This document shows positions 47,646 to 59,092 of a stretch of 64,000 nucleotides of DNA, piece by piece. The translations under genes and the position numbers were made by a program. The notes beneath the pieces are model-generated. The model had not been told where the DNA came from. It worked only from the letters and a program-made list of their open reading frames with translations, and ran no database searches. The stretch comes from Welwitschia mirabilis (taxonomy: Eukaryota > Gnetophyta > Gnetopsida > Welwitschiales). Location: contig JBOZIK010000001.1 in NCBI GenBank assembly GCA_051453625.1, positions 280,055,654 through 280,119,653 on the forward strand. The letters run 5' to 3'. Each line of letters starts with the position of its first letter. The stretch's first letter is position 1.

Positions 47646-49015
47646 TAATATCAAATTTATATTGGTATAATAATCTTGTATAGTGAAGAAATGTGTTTTG
47701 AAATAAATAATCTTTCTACTATTAATGGGATTCTTCATTTGTTGGATTATAGCTTTATTATTAAAACAAACAATGAACTTGTATATATTAATATCTAGTG
47801 TCAAAAGTAGGATTATAATGCTAATAACTTCTTTTATAACTTTACTTAAGATAGCACTAAGCTTCCATGGTTGCCCTCAAAACATGGTCTTAATTCTTAA
47901 TTACTCATGAAATGATGGACTTTTTTCAATAAATCACATAACTAGTTCTCAGACTTTTTAAAACTATATCATCACCATAGCTAAATTCTGCAAAGATAAC
48001 TAGATGAGTATCAACTAATAGAAGGCTAAGTTAAAATATTTTGAAATACCTTGGGATTTAAAGAATAACTCTCATATGGTACTTATTTAGTTTTATTTAA
48101 AACTATAAAAGAAGATTTATTGGTATTTAGTTATCTAGCATCCTAGTAGTAGGATTTCGTAGTTTTCTAATAATTTTCTAGAAATGGGTGACATCAATAT
48201 TCATACGATAATCTTCATATACTTTGCAAGTTAGGTTGAATAAGATAGAATCTTATTTGATGTTTTCAAGTTGATATACTTTAATTATATCATCTACGTA
48301 TTTTCTTTGGAACTCTTGAATTATTTTATGCCATTATACAATCCTTGTGTAAGCATTATTATGTGATTTACTTATATTTAATAATCCAAAGTTCTATGCT
48401 AAGAGAATCCTGGATTCTGATAATACTTCTTCATTTTTACATGTTACTAGAAAATCATCCACATGAAAGATCATATAGAGGTTAGGCTTTATTTTGTCGT
48501 TTAACTTCATGAAAACATTTACATCATGAAGCGAGTTCCAAAAATCATTATATAGTAGGAATTTGCCTATAATATGGCACTAAATATTAGAGAACTCTTT
48601 TAACCCATGTAATAACTTAATTAATTTACACACATTTCCAAAATCAACTTTCAAACCTTTTGGTTACTTCATGTAGATCATGGAATTAAGTATCTTGTAT
48701 AAAAAGGTAGATATTACATTAATCTAGTAAGCCTTCCATATTTTTGTATTGTAAGATTTAATAGGATATTCAATAATTTCATCCTAGTGGTGGGAACAAA
48801 GTCTTTTCATACTTGACTCCTTAAACTTAGGAAATCCCTTTAACAACAATCCTTGCCTTTCATTTCTCAATAAGTTTTTTTTAATTATTTTTATCTTATA
48901 AAGATCCACCTTTAATCCATTATATTTTTGACATCTATAGGACATAGGAAAATCTTTGACACTCATTCTTTTTAACATCACATTACATCTAGCTTTCATT
49001 ACTTGCCTCCATTTA
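47646..49015 (-). pseudogene. Copia-2 reverse transcriptase and RNase H
   Basis: Minus strand. RT N-terminus at 48,999-48,784: YKIKIIKKNLLRNERQGLLL then KGFPKFKES (YKLK---RYKARLVAKGF-Q). At about 48,650-48,600 VCKLIKLLHGLK matches VCRLNKSLYGLKQ. At about 48,470-48,430 MIFHVDDFLVTC carries the catalytic DD (YVDDI-). RNase H end at 47,804-47,650: YKFIVCFNNKAIIQQMKNPI then a Phe-Phe-Thr piece (L-CDNQSAI-IA-NPV, HFIR). The frame breaks at the copia-1 LTR and resumes at 40,406. Confidence 0.75.
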
Positions 49016-50350
49016 CGATAAGTTAGTTCTTTCTATAACATACATTATACAGTTTATTCATTACAATAAATGTTTTAGCATTTTTAAAGTACATATTCCA
49101 TCATGTCTATTCCCATTATCAATGAGCAAGTTTTTTAATTCATCTTACAAGATCATAGTATGGGTTCTTTTTTTGTGTTAAAGACATTATAATTCCAAAT
49201 TTATGTTTGGTACATTTTAGTTATTACATCCTCCTCTTCTTTAGGACATTCTAGTTTAGCTTGTTGGCCAACCTATCTCCGCTTGATGTAAATATACTAC
49301 CTAATGCACCTTGAACTAAGTTAATTTTAAGTATTTATTATAACTTTGAGAGTAATCATTATCTTTTTGAATATCACATCCCTTGATTCTTCCACCTTTT
49401 TAGTGATAAGATTAACACTTGATGTATTAGCATATCCAACTCACATGCAAACATTAGACCATTTTGAAATTTATTAATAGGATTCTTATGGTAGAAAGCC
49501 TTACAACCATATTCTTTAATCATGCTTAAATTAGGCTTTATTCCATGCATAACCTAAAGATGGTATTGACTTGGACACTTTTAGTGAAGAACTTATTAAG
49601 AATAAGCTACATGATAAAAAAGGCCTTTGTCCATTAATCCACATCAAGGTAACTTTAAAATAAAACATAGTGAATCATTTTCTTAGGAGCATGATTTTTG
49701 CATTTAAAAACTTTATTTTGACATGGAAAATTTAATGTTTTGGTTTAAAGTTCTATTTATTTAGTCTAAAGGAATTGCTTGAACTATTGGTCAACATAAT
49801 TCTTGTTGTCATTAGTATGTAACTGATAAATTTTATGCCTAGTCTTATGTTGGGTCTACTTAATGCTTCATTATTGTACCATATAGGAAATAGCCAACTA
49901 TATTATGTGAAATCATCTAGGAATATAATATAAAATAAATGATTTTCACGAGACAAGATATAGCTAAAGGAAATAACATCTAAAAAAACTAATCCAAGTG
50001 GTTTCATGATTCATCTATTAACAAGTTTGACTTCATAACAACTACTGTTTTTTAACTTTTAAATATTATTCATGTTTATTAAAATCTTTTGTATTTATAG
50101 GACTACTTATGGTGTAATCTATTAACTTTGTCATGGCCTATATGTTAACATAACCAAGTTTACAATGCTAAATGATGATCATCTCAATATTAGTTATTAA
50201 CATCTTATCTAACTCAAATTGATACATTTTATTATTTCATGAAGCAATCATTTTAATAGTTCTATTAGATAATTATTTAGCATGATAACTGCCTCTCCTA
50301 AAGATCACATCATAATCATGCTCTAAACTAGACACTAGGACTAATATTTA
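49016..50350 (-). pseudogene. Copia-2 integrase C-terminal region, degraded
   Basis: Minus strand upstream of RT. The best piece, at about 49,510-49,450, is YGCKAFYHKNPINKFQNG, which fits the FGC-A--H--------KL segment at the end of copia integrase. The rest to about 50,350 is compatible in composition and order but too decayed to align by eye. Gag and the 5' LTR were not found. Confidence 0.45.
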
Positions 50351-50436
50351 TGAGAATTTTTCTCTTGTAAATGAGGGATTAGTTTTAATTTCATGTGATG
50401 ATAAATGTTTTGGTTGGTTTGATAGCGATTTTGCTA

Positions 50437-50722
50437 AGTTTAAATAGAATTTGGTGATTTGACTTAGTTTGACCTAGTTTTACTAGGCTTGATCAAGATT
50501 AACTATAGTTGACTAATATTGACTGACTTCGATTGACTTTGTTTTGATACAATTTGTTTGTGTTTTACTAAATTTGACTATTTAAATAAGTTGGTGATTG
50601 ATGTTACGAGGTTGTTGACTAGGTTTGATTAGGTTTGAATAGGTTTGATTAGGACTTAATAGTTTTTGGCTAAGTTTTTTTTCTATTTGGCTAAATCTTT
50701 AGCTGAGTTTTAACAGTTTGAC
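50437..50722. repeat. Degenerate TTGAC-rich tandem tract
   Basis: Eight TTGAC(T/C) words occur on the plus strand within about 290 bp, in units such as TTTGACTTAG, TTTGACCTAG, GTTGACTAGG, TTTGATTAGG. It looks like a decayed minisatellite of about 10 bp. TTGAC(C/T) is also the core of the plant W-box bound by WRKY factors; whether that matters here is unknown. Confidence 0.6.
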
Positions 50723-51950
50723 TAGCAAAAATAAAAATCAAAGATCACTGTTTTTACAACATTTTAAAAATTTTTTAAAGAAAATTTTAGATTTTATTAA
50801 ATAAAAGTTAAATTTTTTAAAAAATCATACTAAATCACTTTTTCCCACTTATAAAAGAAATCAATTTTTTAAAATGAAGAAAAGGGGGGAAAATATTTGA
50901 AAGAGACTAAGAGGAATAATTGATTCAACTATTTTTTAAGGAATTACTTTAGTGAAGGATAAAATTATGTATCCTTTACAAAGAAAAATGAAGGCCATTA
51001 GCTTGTTTTAGATAATTAAAATTTCAAATCTAAGACATTAAATGTAACCAATTTTTAATGGAGATAATTTATTGAGTAGGTTTTCTATAAATTAATCATT
51101 ATTTAAAAACATATCTGAAGAGGAAACACATAGAAACCCTAAAAAAGCATTCATCACAAAGAAAATCCTTTAAAAATTAAATAGCCTTTAAAATCATAAC
51201 ATGTAAAAAGAAAGATCTAAATGCAGGCATGAGAGGGAACAAGGCCTTTAAAATAATCTAAGGATGAACATACCTGAAAACTAAATTTCTTATACAGCTA
51301 AGAAGACAATGTCTGTTTGGCTGTTTAATAGTGCTCTCTTTTGGTGCATCTGTCTTTGATCTCCTCTGTTGTGGTTTCTAAAAATTGCCCCTTATTCTCG
51401 TATTTGTTGTACTAATCCTTCTTTTTTAATATTCCTTCTATTTTTCACCATTGCTCTAGCATTTTTACCCCTTTAGTTTGAAGCACTATTACTCTTTTAT
51501 CTTTGCTTCACTGGTGCTTCTCCTATTTTCTCCACTTACCACCATGACCTATTGTGTGCTCTTGACTTTTGTCTCCTATTATCTATGCTTCTAAAATCAT
51601 TGCTAGCTTTATGATCTTCCCCTGAATGATTTCTCTCTGCTTTGTACTTTTGTTTTGTGATGTTCCTCTATCCTTGTGCTCACTTGCATCCCTTTTTACT
51701 TTTAATCTACTAGATTTATGTTTTTTCTTTGGTAATCTATTATGTGCTAGGTTACTATGTTGTTCTTCTCTAATTCTGTGCTAATTACATTAGTTTAGTT
51801 ACTTGCTATCTTCATTGCTTTAGGGTGTGCACTGCTGTTATAGTTTCCTCTTTTTGATGTGGAAATGAGTGGAATAAAACTCCACATTAAAACAACATTT
51901 GGACACATGCCTTTTTTTTCTTCCTTTTTTAAACCTCCCCCTTAATCTTT
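50723..51950. other. Unassigned sequence
   Basis: A/T-rich to 51,280, then T/C-rich. An 11-base purine tract GAAAAGGGGGG occurs near 50,880. No coding similarity recognised on either strand. Confidence 0.4.
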
Positions 51951-51954
51951 TTCT

Positions 51955-51956
<2 letters not shown>

Positions 51957-52016
<60 letters not shown>

Positions 52017-52037
52017 CCTCCCCCCCTCTCTCTCTTT
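51957..52037. repeat. (CT)n microsatellite
   Basis: About 29 uninterrupted CT units, then CCCCCTCCCCCCCTCTCTCTC. It lies 150 bp before an 805-base gap. Confidence 0.95.
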
Positions 52038-52191
52038 TATAATAACATAAGTAATATAAGATGATAAGATGTAAAGGAAAGTAAAGTAGAGATGGGAAAA
52101 GAGAAGGATAACTGACATCTGATTATAAGTATGAAAATAAAATAGGAAGTATTAGGATATAGGAGAGTTGTAAATAAAGTAAAGGGAAACA

Positions 52192-52996
52192 NNNNNNNNN
52201 NNNNNNNNNNNNNNNNNNNNNNNNNNNNNNNNNNNNNNNNNNNNNNNNNNNNNNNNNNNNNNNNNNNNNNNNNNNNNNNNNNNNNNNNNNNNNNNNNNNN
52301 NNNNNNNNNNNNNNNNNNNNNNNNNNNNNNNNNNNNNNNNNNNNNNNNNNNNNNNNNNNNNNNNNNNNNNNNNNNNNNNNNNNNNNNNNNNNNNNNNNNN
52401 NNNNNNNNNNNNNNNNNNNNNNNNNNNNNNNNNNNNNNNNNNNNNNNNNNNNNNNNNNNNNNNNNNNNNNNNNNNNNNNNNNNNNNNNNNNNNNNNNNNN
52501 NNNNNNNNNNNNNNNNNNNNNNNNNNNNNNNNNNNNNNNNNNNNNNNNNNNNNNNNNNNNNNNNNNNNNNNNNNNNNNNNNNNNNNNNNNNNNNNNNNNN
52601 NNNNNNNNNNNNNNNNNNNNNNNNNNNNNNNNNNNNNNNNNNNNNNNNNNNNNNNNNNNNNNNNNNNNNNNNNNNNNNNNNNNNNNNNNNNNNNNNNNNN
52701 NNNNNNNNNNNNNNNNNNNNNNNNNNNNNNNNNNNNNNNNNNNNNNNNNNNNNNNNNNNNNNNNNNNNNNNNNNNNNNNNNNNNNNNNNNNNNNNNNNNN
52801 NNNNNNNNNNNNNNNNNNNNNNNNNNNNNNNNNNNNNNNNNNNNNNNNNNNNNNNNNNNNNNNNNNNNNNNNNNNNNNNNNNNNNNNNNNNNNNNNNNNN
52901 NNNNNNNNNNNNNNNNNNNNNNNNNNNNNNNNNNNNNNNNNNNNNNNNNNNNNNNNNNNNNNNNNNNNNNNNNNNNNNNNNNNNNNNNNNNNNNNN
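52192..52996. other. Assembly gap (805 N)
   Basis: Unknown bases. Apparent open frames over it are artefacts. Confidence 0.98.
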
Positions 52997-54030
52997 TCAA
53001 AATATAACAAGCTAACTAAGAAGTGGCATTAGTCTTAAGCAAGTAGGATTAAATGAAATAATTACTGGTAATTAACCATGAATACCAAGAAAATATTAGG
53101 TAAAAATGGACAAATAGGGCGTGAAGAAGATTAATTTCTACACCTCTAAATGCCAACCTAGCAAAATTTATTGGTATGGATCATAATATTATTTGATATT
53201 ATTAACGCATGGTTCGATGCTAAATAACATAGAGTATTATGTAATAAGAGTAGTGATTATGACAATGCCTATGGNNNNNNNNNNCATAATATTTAAACTA
53301 TAACTCAATTCAATTGTACACTATGATAACAAGTGAGAACTTACTAACTTACTATCCAATGACTAATATGTTCAAAATTCTTGTGAAGTCATAGATTTAA
53401 AGTCATGGAAAAATCAATCCAATGCGGTGTTTATAGAACATCATCCATCATGATAAGGGGAGTGAAATCACTACCACGAGTGTAAGAATCTGTAAGCTAA
53501 AGTTAGATTGTAACTAACTGATACCTTGGTGGAGTTTCCATAGCTATTATATCACAGTGCCAAAGGCCACTCTCAGGAATATTTACCCTAGTGCAGTTGT
53601 GAAAGAACATTATAATTTTTCTCTTTTTTCCTTTCTCTTTTATTTTTTTATGACTAATTTACTTGGATTCTTTTTTTTTTAACATTGATTAACCATTGGG
53701 ATGATAAATTATAAAGCTCATAGGTAAATATAAGCATTAGATTTAATATAATTAATGCTAATTTAGAGTAAATTAAGAAATTAAAGATCATAAACATGGT
53801 AATGTCTTAATACTAGATGAAATTCAATCTTACCACTGTAAATGTCCAAAATTAGAAAATAACTTTGATAAAAATTCAAATGTAATTTAACACAGAATTT
53901 AATGAATGAATGATCAAATAAAGAAATAACCTTAATCAAGAAATCATGCTAAGAAGTTATTTAGCTAAAGATGAAGGGAGGATGCATTTCTTAATCAAGA
54001 TAATCTTCCTACTCAAATACTTCTGTCATG
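52997..54030 (-). mobile_element. AthZ 3' internal non-coding fragment
   Basis: Minus-strand homolog of 61,400-62,310, recognised by the conserved block at 53,446-53,615 and by weaker flanking matches (CCTAGCAAAATTTATTGGTA versus CCTAACAAATTCCCTTGGTA). A 10-base gap is at 53,275. No LTR or pol adjoins it in the visible sequence. Confidence 0.55.
53446..53615 (-). repeat. Conserved AthZ 3' block, copy 2
   Basis: Minus-strand copy of 29,440-29,600. Shared TGCCAAAGGCCACTCTCAGG, AATATTTACC and TGGAGTTTCCATAGCTA (plus strand). Confidence 0.7.
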
Positions 54031-54246
54031 CCAAGAGCATATCGACCATCAACCAATATAGTCTCAATTATTGTACATTGATTCTAAGTTTTTTATAGCA
54101 TCTAAATTAAGAACCTTAATGAAGGCATTTAAAATGCACTTTTTTGTAAGAGAAAAGACTTAGCCACTTAGAAGTTAACTCATTATAAAAAGGTATTCAA
54201 AGGTTATGCAATAAAAGGAAGTAGATATTTCTATCTCTCTCTATTT

Positions 54247-54248
<2 letters not shown>

Positions 54249-54304
<56 letters not shown>

Positions 54305-54520
54305 CACACACACTCANNNNNNNNNNNNNNNNNNNNNNNNNNNNNNNNNNNNNNNNNNNNNNNNNNNNNNNNNNNNNNNNNNNNNNNNNNNNNNNNNNNN
54401 NNNNNNNNNNNNNNNNNNNNNNNNNNNNNNNNNNNNNNNNNNNNNNNNNNNNNNNNNNNNNNNNNNNNNNNNTCTCTCTCTCTCTCTCTCTCTTTCTCAC
54501 ACACACTTTCACACACACAT
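54249..54520. repeat. (CA)n and (CT)n microsatellites with internal gap
   Basis: About 26 CA units at 54,249-54,300, a 156-base gap (54,317-54,472), then (TC)n and imperfect CA repeats to 54,520. Confidence 0.95.
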
Positions 54521-55149
54521 AGAAAACAAGATAAAAATAAGAGCTATAGGAAATGTGACATGGGTATGGCCAATAAGATGACATGGCTGGTATGAGTAAA
54601 ATGAAGTAAATAAGGTAATGATAATGGATGGAAAATGTGATAAGATGCATGATAGAAGAAACATATACCCACTAAAGTCTGATGGGATGATGATGGTAAT
54701 ATATAAGTAAGTAAAATAAGAAGTCTAGTGGAAGGGTATGAATCATGATCAAGAAAGGATTAGGTGTGTCATAGCGTGGATTAATGTGGTATATGTCATC
54801 GTCATCATCATTATCTTTCATAAGTAGAGCATTATGGAGTGGAATATTAATCATAGCAAAGTCTAACATGTAGCCTTATTTACGATGTGCTCAAAGGTAA
54901 GTAGAATGTACCCTTTGAAAGAAAGAAAAAAAGAATGGAAAAATATCATCAGCCATAGTCTAGTCTTCAAATATGAAAACCAGGATCTGGAATTTGCAAA
55001 ATACATGAAAAAGGTTAATGTTATCCTACACAAAAAATGATGTATATATATAATGAGAAAGCATGCAAACTAGGTAACGAAAATGTAGAAATAACTACAT
55101 CACAACATGAAACAAAAATAACATGTGTTTTAAACTTTATTTCAGTGCT
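54521..55149. other. Unassigned sequence
   Basis: A/G-rich on the plus strand in part (54,540-54,720). No protein similarity seen; probably the 3' region of the Tat-like element. Confidence 0.4.
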
Positions 55150-56330
55150 AATAAGGTTAAAGATATAGGGAATTTATTGGTTTACTTTCTTTAACACCAT
55201 TAAAATCTTTAGTTTGTATGTTTTCTTATCAAATTTCTACCAAATAATAAATGGTCTTAACCAATTTGGTGAAAACTTTAAAGTATTTTTGTTAAGTTTT
55301 CTTTTAAAACTAAGTTTTCTACATCATAAGATCTCATATTTACATGATTTTTGTGTGCATTACTGATTCGCTTCTAGTAGAGCTGGGTTTTTTGTAAGGC
55401 TTTTACTCACTTTTAATCTAAAGTCATGCAACTCATATTTCCTTCATATCAGATAACTCTATATCTTTAACTAGTGTTTTTAGTGTGAGAATCTAAATAT
55501 TAAGTGGGTAAAACTACTTTAGTATCATGGACTGGTTGAAATGGTGTTGTCCCTAAATGGTAGTAGTTTTTACTATAGTACGAGAAACTTATGATACTAA
55601 AGGTAGTTTCTCATGTCATGACTTTGTATTCTTTGTAAGAACTTATTGAGGTAATTGATAATTACTTATTTGTGATTTTGAATTATTCATTTTTTTGAGG
55701 ATAATGTGGTATTGAAAAGGAATGCTTTTGCATGAATTTACTCAAGAAATTCCTTAATTCTAATTATTTCAGCTATTGATCATTATCAGTAATAATGAAA
55801 TAAGGTGTGTCAAATCTGACAATGATATGATTAAGGATGAAATTTTGAATTCATCTTAATGTTATTTGCTATAATTAGATTGCTCCAACCCATTTAAAAA
55901 AATATTCTGTCATGGTAAGTATGAACACATGTTATCCTAATGAGATAGGTGTAATAGAACTAATTAAATCCATACCCCACCTTCTAAAAGCTCAAATTGA
56001 ATCGAAAAAAAATCTTAGTAAGCGATTGATGTATTCTTGGTGAAAATATCTGATAGGTTTGGCATGTTCTCACCATTTTGAAATGGTCATCATTCATTAT
56101 TTTCTAGAAATAGCCAGACTGTATCACATGACCCAATAGTGATCTTGCCCTCTGGTGAGGCCTACATAGTCTAGCATGGATTTCTTTTAAGACATGTATA
56201 GCTTTGCTTAACTTTAGATATCTAAATAGGAAACCTTCCTTTAACTTCTTATATAATTAATCTTAAATTAGAGTGGAGTGCGTTGCTTGATTCCTGAAGT
56301 TTTGCTTCTATAATGAAAAGAGACTTTTGG
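55150..56330 (-). pseudogene. Tat-like gypsy integrase
   Basis: Minus strand. Core start at about 55,985-55,960: GMDLISSITPIS (W-MDI-GP----), then FILTMTEYFFKWVGAI at about 55,925-55,875. The second catalytic Asp lies in TPYFIITDNDQ at about 55,820-55,785. GTTPFQPVHDTKVVLPT at about 55,560-55,510 matches GETPF-LVYG-EAV-P-E, and DVENLVLKEN near 55,325 matches VGDLVLK. The end, near 55,150-55,270, has a degraded WEGPYVV-type tail. The upstream zinc-binding region (about 56,170-56,100) is poor. The motifs fit the Tat lineage rather than Athila. Confidence 0.75.
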
Positions 56331-56449
56331 GTATGTTTTGATAAGAGAGGTAATTCACTAAAGTGTTGTAACAATCATCATTTAATTTAGGATCCTTTAT
56401 CAATTTACTTATTTCATCTTGTAATAGCTCTAAATAAGCAGTCATCTAA

Positions 56450-57060
56450 TGTTGATCAAGAAAATCTTAACTAACGTCCATGCATGTGATGTACTTTTTA
56501 AGGGATGGATTTCTAAAATACATTTGTGCAAGTTTGCAAGGCAATATATGAATTATTTTTTATTTCTAAGAATAGCTAGGATTTTACATGCCTTAAATAA
56601 TATAAAAAGCTTTCTTACTTTTTTGAGGTATGCACCTAGAATTCCTGATATAGCTTTGTCTTTGGCTAAGACTTGGTTGATGATTAGTTGCAATTCACCA
56701 AAAATGCATAATTTCTTAAAACCTACTTGAATGACTAGAATTATTTCTCTTGTTAAAGCCTCTTATTTAATAGTGTTATTTCTACAATGAAAATTTAGCT
56801 TAAAAGAGAACGGTGAGCTAGTTTTGTTGTTGAGGAAGAAGACTACTCCTGCAAATCCATCATTTTGATTGGATGTACCATCAAAAAACATCAATGCATT
56901 CCAATTCTTTTTCATTTTAATAACATGAATTTCTTCATCATTTAATTGTTTAGATTTACCTAAGGTTTTACATGTAGCCTATGTTGGTAAATCTACCATT
57001 TGTTTGGCTATGCACTTTCCCTTGACTAATTTTTGAGCTTGGAATTCTAAGTTGAATTTA
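56450..57060 (-). pseudogene. Tat-like RNase H domain
   Basis: Minus strand. About 56,900-56,820 reads MFFDGTSNQNDGFAGVVFFL, the first active-site Asp region (YFDG-SN--G-GAGVVL). About 56,790-56,760 reads FKLNFHCRNNTIK then EALT, matching TNN-AEYEAL, with Glu lost. GFKKLCIFGELQLIINQV at about 56,715-56,665 corresponds to G---L-V-GDSQL-INQV, with Asp changed to Glu. KILAILRNKK near 56,560 matches -H-PR--N. This archaeal-type RNase H, besides the normal one, is characteristic of Tat elements. Confidence 0.75.
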
Positions 57061-57479
57061 GTAAGAATTAATGCTACTTTGTTAAATGTATGCTACCAAT
57101 AGAGTATTCAACTAGGTATTTGAGTAAATTCTACATATTAATCATAATTATTTTATTTATCATCATATAATGATGAAACTTTTGTAAAGTAAAAACTAAA
57201 CTCAAACATGCCTTTTCTGCTTTAGTGTAATTTTTTTTAAATTAATGTACTATTCTATTAATGTAATAAATTGGGTGATCTCAATGTAATTTATCATGTT
57301 GAAAGGTCATTGCACTAGTTGATGATGACGTATATGTTAAGTAAAGGTAGAATGATTAATTAGACTTAAGTGGACTTAAAATAGGGATAGATGTTAAATA
57401 TTCCTTAATTCTTGACAATTTTGGTACCACTTAAATTGGTCGTCTTGAGTAAATGCATAAATGGTTCACATCAATATAT

Positions 57480-58300
57480 CAAAGTTAAAATGGACTAATG
57501 AATTACTTAAAATCTACCTTGGAGACTACATAATTGTTTTAAGTTACATGGTGATGGCATATCAGTAATTACCTTGATCTTGTCAGCATAAATTTTTATG
57601 CTTTGTTTTGATATCATGAATCCTAAGAGTTTCTCTGATGGCATACTAAATACATTTTTCTTTTGATTTATACATATACTATACCATCTTGCTTGCATAA
57701 AGAGTTAATTTAAGTCATTAGGATTATCAGTGATTATCTTTGACTTGACTACAACATCATCGACATAGTCTTCCACATTATAGTGGATCATGTTGTAAAA
57801 GATGTGTGTCACTGCCTACTGGGAGATAGTACTAGCATTTTCTAATCTAAAAGGAATCATGACATAATATAAAATACTCCATAACATTATAAAGTTATTT
57901 TATGTTGATCTGTAGGATTGATAAATATCTGATTATAACTTGAGTAATCATCCATGAATAATAAGAAGTTACAACCAGTAGTTTTATCTATGAGGATGTT
58001 GATGGTTGGTAAAGGCTAGTCATTCTTTAAGGTAACCTTGTTTAAATCATAATAATTGATAGAAATACTAATTTGACCATTCTTATTTGGAACGACCACC
58101 ATATTTAACAGTCAATTTGAATAGTTTACTAGTCAAATAAAATGAGTAGTTAAGAGATGCTCTAGATCTTATTTTACTACTAATGCAAGGTAAGGATTTA
58201 GCTTTCTAACCTTCTACCTCACTGGGATTAATTTTGTACTTAGAATGATGTTATGCATAACTATTGATTTGTTGACTCCTAAAATATATTTGTAATTCAA
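57480..58300 (-). pseudogene. Tat-like reverse transcriptase
   Basis: Minus strand. About 58,290-58,210 GVNKSIVMHNIILSTKLIPV; about 58,105-58,060 VVPNKNGQISISINYYDLNK (V-K-NGK-RMC-DY-DLN); about 57,990-57,940 CNFLLFMDDYSSYNQI. The active site VEDYVDDVVVKSK (codons at 57,748-57,785) is intact in sequence. The open piece 57,698-57,507 reads MPSEKLLGFMISKQSIK and then DKIKVITDMPSPCNLKQL, the thumb/connection region. Motifs match Ogre/Tat elements. Stops and frameshifts make it non-functional. Confidence 0.8.
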
Positions 58301-59092
58301 GCAAAGATGTCCTTATTAGAAGATAGCATATTTTCAAGCTTAGATTTGGTCTGTTGTGGTAGTTATTCATTAATTTTAAGATATTTTTCTCTACTAATGG
58401 GTTTATGAGGAATTCATATATTGTGACATCCTATTGTTTTTCTAAAGATGACTTTATCTTTTATGACTTTATTATTTCATATGCCTTGTTGTTTTCACTA
58501 GGAAATCACTATAATTAAAATCAATAAGGCTGAGATCAACATACCTTTTAATAGGTTGACCATGAAGGGTGAAATGTAGGGGTGTGTTTAATCCACTCCT
58601 CATTTTGATATCTTACAATCCAAGGAATTAACATAAGAATAATAATGAGGAGTGAGCCAAACTAAAACACTAAAAAACATGTTAAGATACTTTGGTTGAA
58701 AGACTTAAAAAATAAAAATGTAAACTATTTAGAATAGACTTTGCTCTTCTTTTCTTTTTGAGAAAAATTTGAAACATTACACTTTGATAGTATACATGAG
58801 TAGTGTGATGGGCTGAGGCTTTTGCTTAACTATTGAGACTTTGCTCAGCTATATGAACTCATTTTGTATGAGGTACTTTAACCATTGAGAACTTTTTCCT
58901 TTGCCTTTGAACTAGATGAGTGAACTAACAATTTTTTTAATCTCTATTTTTTATTTTGTCTTTTTTTTTGTTTTGTTTTTTGTGCTATGTGTTTTTTCTT
59001 TTGCTTATGTACATGTTTTGCTTTTGTGTTTTTATTTGTTTTGGTTTCTTGTTGTTTTGAGTTTTTCTTCTTCTTTTTGATTTAAATAAGGG
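58301..59092 (-). mobile_element. Upstream Tat-like region and T/G-rich tract
   Basis: 58,440-58,640 (minus) translates in part as TPLHFTLHGQPIKRYVD, possibly the protease-RT region of the Tat element. A perfect 11-bp inverted repeat CACTCCTCATT/AATGAGGAGTG is at 58,594-58,604 and 58,644-58,654. From 58,930 to 59,075 the plus strand is almost only T and G. Confidence 0.35.

Noticed and set aside
51957-54520. CT/CA-rich repeats as CRISPR-like or satellite arrays
   Set aside because: They are simple dinucleotide repeats without spacers or a longer unit.
56449-56730. 93-residue plus-strand open frame
   Set aside because: Antisense to the Tat-like RNase H domain, which has motif support on the minus strand.
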